DNA of 64,000 bases from Microlunatus sp. Gsoil 973 (GCF_009707365.1 NZ_CP046122.1:868001-932000); one strand, 5' to 3'; positions 51,147 through 62,797 are shown, counted from the stretch's first letter. Numbers and translations: made by a program. Notes: generated from the letters alone by a model not told the origin.

Positions 51147-51264
51147 GGGTCTCCCTCGGGGGCGGCGCACCGCGGCACCGGCATTCGCCGTCGCTGCCGT
51201 GTGGGTGTTCGTGTTGGGATGAATGTCGGTACCTCTGTCGGTGCCGACGTCTAGGCTCCGGTGC

Positions 51265-52521
51265 GTGCGCAAGCAATCACTGTCCAACTCCCAGGCCCGC
51301 CGGGTCGCGCTGGCCGCACAAGGGTTCGCCGGTCACCACGCCGGCGGGCGGGGAGGGCAGCGACCCGACCGAACGCCGGGAATGCGCGACGTCCAGGCGG
51401 TGATCAACCGGCTCGCCCAGTTCCAGATCGACACCATCAACATCGTCGCCCGCGCCCACTACCTGCCGCTCTACAGCAGGCTCGGGCCGTACGACCCTGG
51501 TCTGCTCGACCGGGCACTGGGCAGGAATCCGCGCCGGCTTTTCGAGTACTGGGGGCACGCGGCCAGCGCCATCGACATCACCCTGCAACCCGCGCTCCGG
51601 TTCCGGATGGCCGCCCATGCAGCCCGGACTGACCATCCCTGGGCCACCGGGCGGGCCGATCGCCAACTGGATGCCTGGGTGTTGCAGCAGATCACCGAAT
51701 CCGGGCCGCTCGGTCCGCGGGAGATCGACCATCTCGATCCCGATCACGTGCCCCGCAAGAAGGTGGACTGGGGCTGGAACTGGTCCGACGTCAAGGTGTC
51801 CTGCGAACGACTCTTCAATGCCGGCGTGATCACACCGACGCGGCGCAACGGACAGTTCGAGCGCACCTACGACCTGGTCGAGCGGGTGCTTCCGCAACAG
51901 ATCCTGCAGACACCGACGCCACCGGTGGAGGAGGCCATGCGGCAACTGGTCCGCCGGGCCGCCGCAGCCCTGGGCGTCGCGTCGGAATTCGACCTTCGGG
52001 ACTACTTCCGGACCAGCCAGCAGCAGACCCAGCCCGCGATCAGGGATCTGGTCGACGCCGGAGAACTGATCCCGGTGAGTGTCGAGGGCTGGAGCCGGAA
52101 CGCCTACCTGTGGCACCAGGCGAAGCTGCCGCGCAGCCTCGACGCCCGATCACTGGTCAGCCCGTTCGATTCGGTGATGTTCGAGCGTGACCGGCTGGAG
52201 CGGTTGTTCGAATTCTTCTACCGGATCGAAATCTACGTCCCCGAGCCGAAACGGGTGCACGGCTACTACGTCTACCCGTTCCTCCTCGGCGACCGGTTCG
52301 TCGCCCGGGTCGATCTCAAGGCCGATCGTGCCGCCGGGGTGCTTCGGGTCAATGCTGCCTGGCTGGAGGATCATGCCGAGCCCGGTGAGGTGGGCCAGGC
52401 GCTGGCCGCGGAGTTGCGGCTGCTGGCCGAGTGGCTCGGCCTGGAGGGCGTGGTGGTCGGGCAGCGCGGCGACTTCGCCCAGCACCTGAACAAAGCCGTG
52501 GTGCCGGCGCTGGCCCGATGA
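51265..52521 (+). CDS. YcaQ-type (AlkX/HTH_42) DNA glycosylase
   Basis: A 418-residue winged-helix protein: VALAAQGFAGHH at the N-terminus, the catalytic QxD motif in AQFQIDTINIVARAHYLPLY (near residues 50-68), FEYWGHAASA and then YRIEIYVPEPKRVHGYYVYP. YcaQ of E. coli and Streptomyces AlkZ open interstrand crosslinks by removing alkylated bases through this Gln-x-Asp motif. Presence of the motif suggests repair of alkylation damage; no antibiotic cluster is near. I chose the GTG at 51265, since the family starts near SLSNSQARR; upstream codons lack a ribosome site. Confidence 0.87.
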   Translation: MRKQSLSNSQARRVALAAQGFAGHHAGGRGGQRPDRTPGMRDVQAVINRLAQFQIDTINIVARAHYLPLYSRLGPYDPGLLDRALGRNPRRLFEYWGHAASAIDITLQPALRFRMAAHAARTDHPWATGRADRQLDAWVLQQITESGPLGPREIDHLDPDHVPRKKVDWGWNWSDVKVSCERLFNAGVITPTRRNGQFERTYDLVERVLPQQILQTPTPPVEEAMRQLVRRAAAALGVASEFDLRDYFRTSQQQTQPAIRDLVDAGELIPVSVEGWSRNAYLWHQAKLPRSLDARSLVSPFDSVMFERDRLERLFEFFYRIEIYVPEPKRVHGYYVYPFLLGDRFVARVDLKADRAAGVLRVNAAWLEDHAEPGEVGQALAAELRLLAEWLGLEGVVVGQRGDFAQHLNKAVVPALAR

Positions 52522-52543
52522 GCCTTCTGGCAGGCTGGCAACC

Positions 52544-53332
52544 ATGGCTCACCTGCGTTGCGACTTCTATTCCGATGCCCTCGGCCTGAGCACCTCGATG
52601 ACGGTGATCCTGCCCCAACAGACGCGCACCCAGATCGGCATGGCCGGCGCCGTCGGCAGTGAACCGCCACCGGTGCTGTACCTGCTGCACGGGTTGAGCG
52701 ACGACGACACGACCTGGCTTCGACGTACCTCCGTCGAGCGGTACGTCGCGCCGCTCGGGATGGCGGTGATCATGCCCCAGGTGCATCGCAGCTTCTATCA
52801 TGATCAGGCCTACGGCGGTGCGTACTGGACGTTCCTCTCCGAGGAGCTGCCGGAACTGGTGGGTCAGTTCTTCCGGCTGTCCGACCGGCGCGAGGACACC
52901 TTCGTCGCCGGGCTCTCGATGGGCGGCTACGGAGCGATGCGCTGGGCGCTCACCTATCCCGACCGGTTCGCCGCGGCTGCCAGCTTCTCCGGCGCCGTCA
53001 ACATCACCGGGATTCGGACCAACCGGGTCAGGCCCGACGATCCGCGGTTGTCCGAACGGATCTTCGGCTCCGATCCTGTCCCGGAGTCCGCGGACCTGTT
53101 CCACCTGCTCGGCACGGTCGACCGGGATCACTCGCCGTCGCTGTACGTCAGTTGCGGGACCGAGGACAGGCTGATCGAGGACAACCGCTCCTACGTCACG
53201 GCGATCGAGGAGGCGGGTCTGCCGCTGCGCACGTCGTTCGTGCCGGGCGAGCATGAGTGGGGTCTATGGGACCTGGAGATCCAGAGCTTCCTCGCCGGCC
53301 TGCCGATCCGCGGCCTGGACGACCGCGGATAG
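52544..53332 (+). CDS. Esterase of the antigen 85/esterase D alpha/beta hydrolase family
   Basis: A 262-residue hydrolase: FYSDALGLSTSMTVILPQQT, the oxyanion-hole strand VLYLLHGLSDDDTTWLRRTS, the nucleophile elbow VAGLSMGGYGAMRWAL (Ser near residue 123), an Asp in VSCGTEDRLIEDN and His in PGEHEWGLWD. This is the esterase (PF00756) family, which includes S-formylglutathione hydrolases, feruloyl esterases and mycolyltransferases; no signal peptide is seen, so it is probably cytoplasmic. The ATG at 52544 is 22 bases after the previous gene. Confidence 0.88.
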   Translation: MAHLRCDFYSDALGLSTSMTVILPQQTRTQIGMAGAVGSEPPPVLYLLHGLSDDDTTWLRRTSVERYVAPLGMAVIMPQVHRSFYHDQAYGGAYWTFLSEELPELVGQFFRLSDRREDTFVAGLSMGGYGAMRWALTYPDRFAAAASFSGAVNITGIRTNRVRPDDPRLSERIFGSDPVPESADLFHLLGTVDRDHSPSLYVSCGTEDRLIEDNRSYVTAIEEAGLPLRTSFVPGEHEWGLWDLEIQSFLAGLPIRGLDDRG

Positions 53333-53335
53333 GCC

Positions 53336-54469
53336 GTGGGCATGGCGCAGACCGGAAGGTTCCAGCTGCTGGCAACGCCGTGGTGGGCGATCGCGCTGCC
53401 GATCGTCGGCATGATCATGTTGATCATCACCTGGGGCAGGGAGCTCAACCTCGCGCTGGTGGTGTTGGGCGGCCTGGCACTGATCGGGAGCGTGATCACC
53501 GCGGTGCATCACGCCGAGGTGATCGCTCATCGGGTGGGCGACCCGTACGGCGCGCTGATCCTTGCCGTTGCGGTCACCATCATCGAGGTCGGGTTGATCG
53601 TGACGCTGATGATCTCCGGCGGGGAGAAGGCCGCCAGCCTGCCGCGGGACACAGTGTTCTCGGCGGTCATGATCACTTGCAACCTGATCATCGGGCTGTG
53701 CCTGCTGGTCGGCCCCGCCAAACACTGGACCGTCCGGTTCTCCGCTCAGGGATCGACCGGCGCCCTGGCGGTCGTGGCCGCCCTGGTGAGCCTGACCATG
53801 GTGCTGCCGACCTTCACCACCTCGGCCCCGGGCGGCACCTTCACCGGACTGCAGCTCGGGTTCGCCGGTGCGGCGTCGATCCTGCTGTACGGCGTCTTCG
53901 TGTTCGTCCAGACCGTGCGACACCGGGACTTCTTCCTGCCCGTCGAAGTGCTCAAGGTCGCCGACTCGCCCGACGAGAGCCGCGGCGAGCATGAGCACGC
54001 GCCGCTGCCGTCCAATCGGGCGACGCTGTTCAGCCTCGGACTGCTGATGGTGTGCCTGGTGGCCGTCGTCGGCCTGGCAAAATCGGAGTCACCGGCACTG
54101 GAGGGCGGGTTGTCCGCCGCCGGTGCACCACCCAGCGTCGTCGGGGTGGCGATCGCGCTGATCGTGCTCGCGCCGGAGACGGCGGCCGCCGTACGCGCCG
54201 CCCTGCGCAACCGACTGCAGACCAGTCTCAACCTGGCGCTCGGCTCCGCGATGGCCAGCATCGGCCTGACCATCCCGGTGATCGCGGTGGCCTCCATCTG
54301 GCTACCCACTCCACTGGAACTGGGGCTGCGAGCCGCCGACATCGTGCTGTTGGGCCTCACCGTGGTGATCGGCATCCTCACCCTCACCCAGGGCAGGGCG
54401 ACCGTGCTCCAGGGGATCCTTCATCTGGCGGTCTTCGCCTCGTACCTGTTCATCGCCTTCAACCCGTGA
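53336..54469 (+). CDS. Ca2+/H+ antiporter of the CaCA family (ChaA-like)
   Basis: A 377-residue membrane protein with about ten helices in two halves, each bearing the acidic motif of the CaCA family: VAVTIIEVGLIVTLMISG in the first and LIVLAPETAAAVRAALRN in the second. A hydrophilic loop with His/Glu (GEHEHAPLP) joins the halves. ChaA-type exchangers export Ca2+ or Na+ and K+ in exchange for H+. It begins within four bases of the esterase stop, so the two genes are likely cotranscribed. GTG 53336 or ATG 53342 can start it. Confidence 0.86.
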   Translation: MGMAQTGRFQLLATPWWAIALPIVGMIMLIITWGRELNLALVVLGGLALIGSVITAVHHAEVIAHRVGDPYGALILAVAVTIIEVGLIVTLMISGGEKAASLPRDTVFSAVMITCNLIIGLCLLVGPAKHWTVRFSAQGSTGALAVVAALVSLTMVLPTFTTSAPGGTFTGLQLGFAGAASILLYGVFVFVQTVRHRDFFLPVEVLKVADSPDESRGEHEHAPLPSNRATLFSLGLLMVCLVAVVGLAKSESPALEGGLSAAGAPPSVVGVAIALIVLAPETAAAVRAALRNRLQTSLNLALGSAMASIGLTIPVIAVASIWLPTPLELGLRAADIVLLGLTVVIGILTLTQGRATVLQGILHLAVFASYLFIAFNP

Positions 54470-54493
54470 GGCACGTCGCCCCGACAGTCCGGA

Positions 54494-55846
54494 TCAATTC
54501 GGCACGAACCCCCAGGCCTCCTCACGGCCGTACCCGCCGCAGACGTCGACTTCGTTGCCTTCCTTGTCGGCGAGTGTCCACCAGAACGGCGCATGCGTGG
54601 CATTGACGACCGTGCCGCCGGCTTCGACGGCCTTGGCGATCCGTTCCTGGATCTCGTCATAGGGGACGTGGACGTCGATGTGGATCCGGTTGCGTTCGGT
54701 GCGCGGCGGGTCCATCTGCTGGAACCAGAAGCTGGGCAGGGTGCGCAACGGGTCGTCGACGTCCTCGTCGACCCTGATCTCGTATCCGAGAACGGCCTCC
54801 CAGAAGGGCAGAACGCCGTTGATATCGGCAGCGTCGATGCTCACCTGGATGCTCCGGACCTGCGATGGATCGGCCACCAGCCCGGCACCCTCCGCGCGGG
54901 AGGTGATCTCCCGCGCCGTCAGCACGTCCCGGGCGATCATGAAACTGAACCAGTGGCTCAGCGTCACCAGTACGCCCTCGGCGCGAAGATCGACATCGAG
55001 CCGGCCGTTGCCGAGGTCACCAAGATCACCGAGGTAGGACGCGAACGCCGCCCCCTGGCTGAAGCTGCCCGCCCGGAAGAATGCGCCGAAGCCCTGACCG
55101 TGAAGTCTCCAGCCGCCGACGCCGTCGGATTCGGCGAACTGTTTGGCCGTCAGGGGAACAGATCCGAGGATCAGTTCGGCAAGATCATCGGGACGGGTGA
55201 ACTGTGGCCAATGGCCGGTCGGCAGGTCGAGGTACTCCACCTCGCGGATCCGGGCGAATTCGCTCACCGACTCCGCACCCTCGGCGATCCACTCCTTCAG
55301 CATCGCCGAGGTGTACTCGGGCGCGATGGAGGTGACCGGGACGTTGTACCGGGCCGGGTTGGACAGCGTCTGCTTGTCGCTGGCCAGGGCAGCCGGTGAC
55401 GGCGCGGCTCGCTTCCGGAATCGAGCCCGCGCCTCCTCGTCGAGGTCGGTGAGATCGGCGTCGTCGAACTCCGACCAGTCCGGCAACGCCAGATCGGCTC
55501 CCACAGGGGTGAATCCTCCGGCGAGCGGACGGCCGTGCGGGTTGGGGAACCCGCCGATGTAGACCGCCCGCACCACCTTGTCCGGCCGGGCGTCGACCGC
55601 GGCGTGCACGATGCCGCAGGCCGCGGAATGGCCGACGACCAGCGGACTCTTCGCACAGGCGTCGATCGCCGCGACGACGGCGTCGACATTGTCACGGAGA
55701 GTGACCGTCGACCGGTCGGCGTCCGCCGATTCCATACCGGGCAGGGTGATCGGCCGGACGCGGTGGCCGGCCGCCTCGAGCACCGGCGTCACCCGGTCCC
55801 ACGAGGATCCGTCCAACCACAGCCCAGGCACCAGAATGATGTCCAT
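54494..55846 (-). CDS. Alpha/beta hydrolase fused to DCoH-like and VOC domains
   Basis: A 450-residue fusion. Residues 1-232 are an alpha/beta hydrolase (ILVPGLWLDGSSWDRVTPVL, nucleophile LVVGHSAACGIVHAAV, LDLPTGHWPQFTRPDDLAEL with the His). Residues about 233-330 are a DCoH-like unit (LTAKQFAESDGVGGWRLHGQ, LSHWFSFMIARDVLTAREIT). Residues about 335-450 are a VOC domain (IQVSIDAADINGVLPFWEAV, FWWTLADKEGNEVDVCGG). The hydrolase half is complete, so it could act alone; the fusion suggests that it processes the VOC-bound molecule. A divergent ArsR-like regulator gene begins 144 bases away. Confidence 0.85.
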   Translation of the reverse strand: MDIILVPGLWLDGSSWDRVTPVLEAAGHRVRPITLPGMESADADRSTVTLRDNVDAVVAAIDACAKSPLVVGHSAACGIVHAAVDARPDKVVRAVYIGGFPNPHGRPLAGGFTPVGADLALPDWSEFDDADLTDLDEEARARFRKRAAPSPAALASDKQTLSNPARYNVPVTSIAPEYTSAMLKEWIAEGAESVSEFARIREVEYLDLPTGHWPQFTRPDDLAELILGSVPLTAKQFAESDGVGGWRLHGQGFGAFFRAGSFSQGAAFASYLGDLGDLGNGRLDVDLRAEGVLVTLSHWFSFMIARDVLTAREITSRAEGAGLVADPSQVRSIQVSIDAADINGVLPFWEAVLGYEIRVDEDVDDPLRTLPSFWFQQMDPPRTERNRIHIDVHVPYDEIQERIAKAVEAGGTVVNATHAPFWWTLADKEGNEVDVCGGYGREEAWGFVPN

Positions 55847-55945
55847 CGTCAAGCCTTCCGTCAGTAGCTCATCAGTAGCTCGTCAGTCGCTGTCCGTCGC
55901 TCGTCGGCCGGTTCGGCGACGATGCGCTACCGTGATGCACCAACG

Positions 55946-55961
55946 ATCGAAACTTCTCGAT
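55946..55961. promoter_or_regulatory. Candidate operator between divergent hydrolase fusion and ArsR-like genes
   Basis: ATCGA-AACTTC-TCGAT is an inverted repeat; CGATCGAAA occurs again just before the start codon at 55991. Autoregulators of this class often bind such sites between divergent genes. Confidence 0.4.
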
Positions 55962-55990
55962 TGATTTCAGCCTAGAGGAACGATCGAAAA

Positions 55991-56566
55991 ATGTCGAGCA
56001 TTCCGCCCGGACCGGATTACGACCTGGACGATCTCCGGATCGTCACCGGCACCAAGGAGCTGAAAGCGCTGTTCCACCCGCTCCGAGACACGATCCTCGA
56101 CCTGCTCACCGAGCGAGCAGCCACCGTCGGCGAACTGGCCGAGGCCGTACAGCGCCCGGCCAGTTCGGTGGCCTACCACGTGGACGTGCTGGCTGCCGCC
56201 GGCCTGGTCAAGGTGGTCAGGACCCGCAAGGTCCGTGCGGTGGAGGAGCGGTTCTTCGGCCGCACCGCGCGAACCTTCTACGTCGGTGAGATCCGGCCCG
56301 ACCAGGTCGAACTGATCGAGAACTATCTGAACCGGGCGGCGGCGGAATCGGAACCGGCGCTGCGGGCCGACCGGTTGCGGGCCATCCTGCGCCACGCACG
56401 GATCAGTGAGGAGGCGGCTGCGCGATTCTGGCGGCGCATCTTCGAGGTCGTCGACGAGTTCTCCTCGCTGCCGCGGTCGGGGGAGCAGACGTTCGGCTTC
56501 GTCGTCGGCCTCTACCCGACGCAACAGCCGTCGTTGCCGGCCCAGGACGAATCGTCGGGGGACTGA
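55991..56566 (+). CDS. ArsR-type winged-helix transcriptional regulator
   Basis: A 191-residue regulator. The winged helix (about residues 20-95) reads ELKALFHPLRDTILDLLTER, VGELAEAVQRPASSVAYHVD and VLAAAGLVKVVRTRK. A C-terminal helical domain of about 90 residues follows (ENYLNRAAAESEPALRADRL) with no metal-binding Cys, so it probably senses a small molecule or another cue. Divergent from the hydrolase-VOC gene, which it may control. The ATG at 55991 follows AGAGGAACG. Confidence 0.85.
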   Translation: MSSIPPGPDYDLDDLRIVTGTKELKALFHPLRDTILDLLTERAATVGELAEAVQRPASSVAYHVDVLAAAGLVKVVRTRKVRAVEERFFGRTARTFYVGEIRPDQVELIENYLNRAAAESEPALRADRLRAILRHARISEEAAARFWRRIFEVVDEFSSLPRSGEQTFGFVVGLYPTQQPSLPAQDESSGD

Positions 56567-56740
56567 TCGGACCCACCCTGCCCGGCCGCTGGACCGGGCC
56601 ACAGCGCGCCCGGGACCTCGCCGCGGCGGCGATTCTTCGATCGTCGAGCGTTACACCCCATGGCCTAGCATGAACACTTGGATCCAGAGGTGTTCGGAAC
56701 GTCGTACTGAACGTCGTACTGAGGGAAGAAGAGCGAACTC

Positions 56741-59680
<2,940 letters not shown>

Positions 59681-59827
59681 GAGTCCCACGCACGCCGCCC
59701 ATCGTCGGCGATCCGACTCCGGTCCACCGCCGGTCTCGGCTTGTCCATGGGGTCTGACGCAGCCTCCCGCCACGGCATGCAAGGATGACCGGCAGTCGGA
59801 AATGATCTTTGTGGAGGCGAAGGACTC

Positions 59828-60844
59828 GTGCGTATTGTTCAGGTCGGGCTGGGCGGATTCGGCCGTAACTGGGCCGAGGAGATGATTCCCCAGGTCCCCG
59901 AGGTCGAAGTGGTCGGCCGGGCCGACATCTCGCCGGATTCGCGACAGGCGGCGATCTCGGCGGGAATAGTCGAGGAATCGGCGACCTACGAGACGGCCGA
60001 AGCGGCGATCGCAGCAACCGACCCCGACGCCGTCCTGGTCACCGCAAGTCTGGTCGGGCACGTGCCGGCGGTCCGTGCGGCGCTGGAGGCCGGGAAGCAC
60101 GTCATGGTGGAGAAGCCGTTCGCGCCGACGGTCGCCGAGGCCACCGAACTGGTCGATCTGGCCGAGGCCAAGGGCCTGGTGCTCGCGGTGAGCCAGAACT
60201 ATCGCTTCTTCCCGGCGGTGCAGGAGGTACGGCGCCTGGTTGCCGAGGGCGAGCTCGGCGAACTGCACGCGGTCGAGCTCGACTTCCGCCGCTTCTCCGG
60301 GCGGAACGGTGTCCGCGGACCGCATCACTACCTGGATGAGCCGCTGTTGGTGGACATGTCGATCCACCACTTCGATCTGATGCGGGTCGTGCTCGGCCGG
60401 GATGCCAAGCAGGTCGACTGCCGAACCTGGGATCCCAGCTGGTCGCTGTTCACCGGGCCGTCCGAGGGTGTCGCACTGGTCGACTTCGACGGCATCACGT
60501 TGAGCTATCGCGGCAGTTGGGTCAGCCACGGCGATCCGACGCCGTGGGCCGGGGAATGGCGGATGGACTTCGCCGACGGCGAGATCGCCTGGACCAGCCG
60601 GGGCGACGGCAGATACGGCTGGACCTCCGACGAGGTGTGGATCCGCCGCGGTCGGCAACGGACCAAGCTCGTCCTGCCGCGGGTGGAGCGGACCGACCGG
60701 GCCGGTACGTTGACCGAGTTCGTCACCGCGATCACCCAGGGCCGCCAGCCCGACAACTCCGGACGTGACAACCTGGCGACCCTCTCGCTGACCTACGCGG
60801 CGGTCGAGTCCGCGGCAACCGGCAATCCGATCAAGGTCGGCTGA
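59828..60844 (+). CDS. Gfo/Idh/MocA family oxidoreductase
   Basis: A 338-residue NAD(P)-dependent dehydrogenase: RIVQVGLGGFGRNWAEEMIP gives the GxGGxG dinucleotide motif, AGKHVMVEKPFAPTVAEATE has the conserved EKP triad Lys, and NYRFFPAVQEVRRLV with YLDEPLLVDMSIHHFDLMRV supplies the substrate side (DxSIHHxD). Sugars or inositols are the usual substrates. It starts with GTG at 59828. It lies 147 bases after secA and converges with the XRE regulator gene. Confidence 0.88.
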   Translation: MRIVQVGLGGFGRNWAEEMIPQVPEVEVVGRADISPDSRQAAISAGIVEESATYETAEAAIAATDPDAVLVTASLVGHVPAVRAALEAGKHVMVEKPFAPTVAEATELVDLAEAKGLVLAVSQNYRFFPAVQEVRRLVAEGELGELHAVELDFRRFSGRNGVRGPHHYLDEPLLVDMSIHHFDLMRVVLGRDAKQVDCRTWDPSWSLFTGPSEGVALVDFDGITLSYRGSWVSHGDPTPWAGEWRMDFADGEIAWTSRGDGRYGWTSDEVWIRRGRQRTKLVLPRVERTDRAGTLTEFVTAITQGRQPDNSGRDNLATLSLTYAAVESAATGNPIKVG

Positions 60845-60910
60845 CCTCCCGACTGCCCGGATTCGACCGGGAAACCACCTTCGGGGATCGCCACGGACGA
60901 TCGGCAGTTG

Positions 60911-61480
60911 TCAGGACGGCCGGGTTCGGGCTCGCAAATGGATCCGGGCTCCGTCCGCGCTGAAGATGCTGATCACCTCGGCGGGAGCGTCGTCGGCAGC
61001 CATCAACGCGTGCGGCAGCCGGGTGTCGAACTCGGCTGCCTCGCCCGGCTCCAGCACGAGCTCCCGATCGGCGAGGAACAACCGGACGCGTCCGCTGAGG
61101 ACGTAACTCCATTCGTAGCCGTCGTGGGTCCGCTGCGGCGGACGCCGGCGACGCGGGGCATAGGTGATCTTGCAGGTCTGCAGCGGCGCACCGGGCGGAG
61201 ACAGGGGCTGGACGGTCATCCCGTTCGCCCGATAGGACTTCTGCCGGATCCGCGGATCGGCGACCTCCATCGGCCGGAGCAGCTCGTCCAGGCTGAGCTG
61301 CAGTTCCCGGGTGAGGGGGAGCAGAAGCTCGAGGTTGGCCTGCCGTCGGCCGCTCTCCAAGCGGGACAGGGTGCTGGCCGAGATGCCTGCGGCCCGGGAC
61401 ACCTGGTCCAGGGTCAGACCCCGCTCGCGCCGAGCGGCCCTCAACCGTGGCCCGATCCGTTTCAGCGACTCGTCCGGCAC
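60911..61480 (-). CDS. XRE-type regulator with C-terminal cupin domain
   Basis: A 189-residue regulator. The helix-turn-helix occupies residues about 9-65 (LRAARRERGLTLDQVSRAAG, ISASTLSRLESGRRQANLEL), and a cupin sensor occupies about 95-185 (THDGYEWSYVLSGRVRLFLA, LEPGEAAEFDTRLPHAL). Such regulators often control a divergent gene; here a flavoprotein reductase gene begins 113 bases away. The ligand is unknown. The ATG at 61480 lacks a strong ribosome site. Confidence 0.88.
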   Translation of the reverse strand: MPDESLKRIGPRLRAARRERGLTLDQVSRAAGISASTLSRLESGRRQANLELLLPLTRELQLSLDELLRPMEVADPRIRQKSYRANGMTVQPLSPPGAPLQTCKITYAPRRRRPPQRTHDGYEWSYVLSGRVRLFLADRELVLEPGEAAEFDTRLPHALMAADDAPAEVISIFSADGARIHLRARTRPS

Positions 61481-61592
61481 GTTGCCAACGATGCATCCTT
61501 GCTTGCCGCCACGGCAAGCCGCCGATCACCGGTTCTTGCTGATTCTGCAAGAGGACTTTCATCCCGACATCGAACATCGCAATCTGTGATTC

Positions 61593-62570
61593 ATGACCAA
61601 TGACCTGAAGGAATCCATCGACACCGGGCCCGACACGATCTGGGATGTGATCATCGTCGGCGGGGGAGCCGCAGGGTTGAGCGCCGCGCTGATGCTCGGC
61701 CGGGCGCGCCGCTCGGTCCTGGTGATCGACGGCGGCGAGCCGCGCAACCGCTTCGCTCGCCACATGCACGGTGTTCTCGGACATGACGGCACCGATCCGC
61801 ACCAGTTGCTGGCCGAGGGCCGGGCTGAGGTCGCCCGCTACGGCGGCCGGATCGTCTCCGGCATCGTCGCGAGGGTGTCCCAAGCCGACGGATCACTGGT
61901 CGTGGAGACTGCAGCGGGTGACCGGACTCGTAGCCGGGCACTGGTCGCGGCGACCGGCCTCCGGGACCGACTACCCGACATTCCCGGACTCGCGCAACGG
62001 TGGGGACGCAGTGTTCTGCACTGCCCGTACTGCCACGGTTGGGAGGTACGCGACCAACACTTCGGCGTGCTGGCCACCTCTGCGTTGTCACTCCACCAGG
62101 TCCAACTGGTCCGGCAGTGGAGCGAGCGGGTGACCTTCTTCGAGAACGGGCTCGGACTGTTGGACACCGACACGCGGACGCGGTTGCAGTCCCGCGGCAT
62201 CGGAATAGTCCGCCCGGCTGTGGCAGAAGTGCTCGGCACCGGAGACGCCATCTCCGCCGTGCGCACCGCGGACGGTCTGCTCACCCCGGTCGACGCCGTC
62301 TTCACCGGCGGCGTGCCCGAGCCGCTGGACCACTACCTCAGCGACCTCGATCTGCCCCGCGCCGATGGCCTGGTTGGAAGCTTCCTGGCCGTTGACTCGA
62401 CCGGCCGCACCGGTCACCCGAGGATCTGGGCCGTCGGCAATCTGGTCAGTCCCCAGGCCACGGTGCCGTTGGCGATCAGTTCCGGCGCCACCGCCGGAGC
62501 CTTGATCAACTTCGAGCTGGTCACCGAAGAGTTCGACGCTGCGGTCGCTCGGCCGGCACCTGTGGCCTGA
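61593..62570 (+). CDS. Thioredoxin-reductase-like FAD/NAD(P)H oxidoreductase
   Basis: A 325-residue flavoprotein: VIIVGGGAAGLSAALMLGRA (FAD motif), LVIDGGEPRNRFARHMHGVL, LVAATGLRDRLPDIPG and the redox pair in HCPYCHGWEVRDQ. The CPYC site is typical of thioredoxin-reductase-like enzymes in actinobacteria that stand beside a divergent XRE or MarR regulator. The usual electron acceptor is unknown, and some homologues oxidise dithiols of antibiotics. The last segment has the FAD-binding TGHPRIWAVGNLVSPQATV. It ends eight bases before the convergent L33 gene. Confidence 0.88.
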   Translation: MTNDLKESIDTGPDTIWDVIIVGGGAAGLSAALMLGRARRSVLVIDGGEPRNRFARHMHGVLGHDGTDPHQLLAEGRAEVARYGGRIVSGIVARVSQADGSLVVETAAGDRTRSRALVAATGLRDRLPDIPGLAQRWGRSVLHCPYCHGWEVRDQHFGVLATSALSLHQVQLVRQWSERVTFFENGLGLLDTDTRTRLQSRGIGIVRPAVAEVLGTGDAISAVRTADGLLTPVDAVFTGGVPEPLDHYLSDLDLPRADGLVGSFLAVDSTGRTGHPRIWAVGNLVSPQATVPLAISSGATAGALINFELVTEEFDAAVARPAPVA

Positions 62571-62578
62571 GGCACGGG

Positions 62579-62743
62579 TCAGCGGTCTTCGCGGAACTCG
62601 ACGTGCCGGGCGATCCTCGGATCGTACTTTCTCAGCACAAGCCGGTCGGGGTCGTTGCGACGGTTCTTGCGGGTCAGGTAGGTCGTGCCGGTCTTCGCGG
62701 TCGACCGCAGCTTGACCACGGGGCGCTGCGCGTTGCGGGCCAT
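62579..62743 (-). CDS. rpmG: Ribosomal protein L33, zinc-independent (C-minus) paralogue
   Basis: A 54-residue L33 that reads [19 protein letters not shown], then [20 protein letters not shown] and RHVEFREDR. No Cys is present, so the zinc ribbon of the C-plus form is absent. This matches the mycobacterial paralogue (Rv2057c) that replaces the zinc form when zinc is scarce. A Zur-like box lies 40 bases upstream of the start. GAGAGGATCTG precedes the ATG at 62743. Confidence 0.92.
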   Translation of the reverse strand: MARNAQRPVVKLRSTAKTGTTYLTRKNRRNDPDRLVLRKYDPRIARHVEFREDR

Positions 62744-62782
62744 CAGATCCTCTCTTTCTGTGCCGGAATGATCCGTACGGAA

Positions 62783-62797
62783 TGGTTATCGTTTTCA
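62783..62797 (-). promoter_or_regulatory. Zur-like operator upstream of rpmG
   Basis: TGAAAACGATAACCA on the minus strand resembles the actinobacterial Zur box (TGAAAATGATTTTCA pattern). It lies 40-54 bases before the start of the Cys-less L33 gene, where Zur sites of such genes are usually found. Confidence 0.65.
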
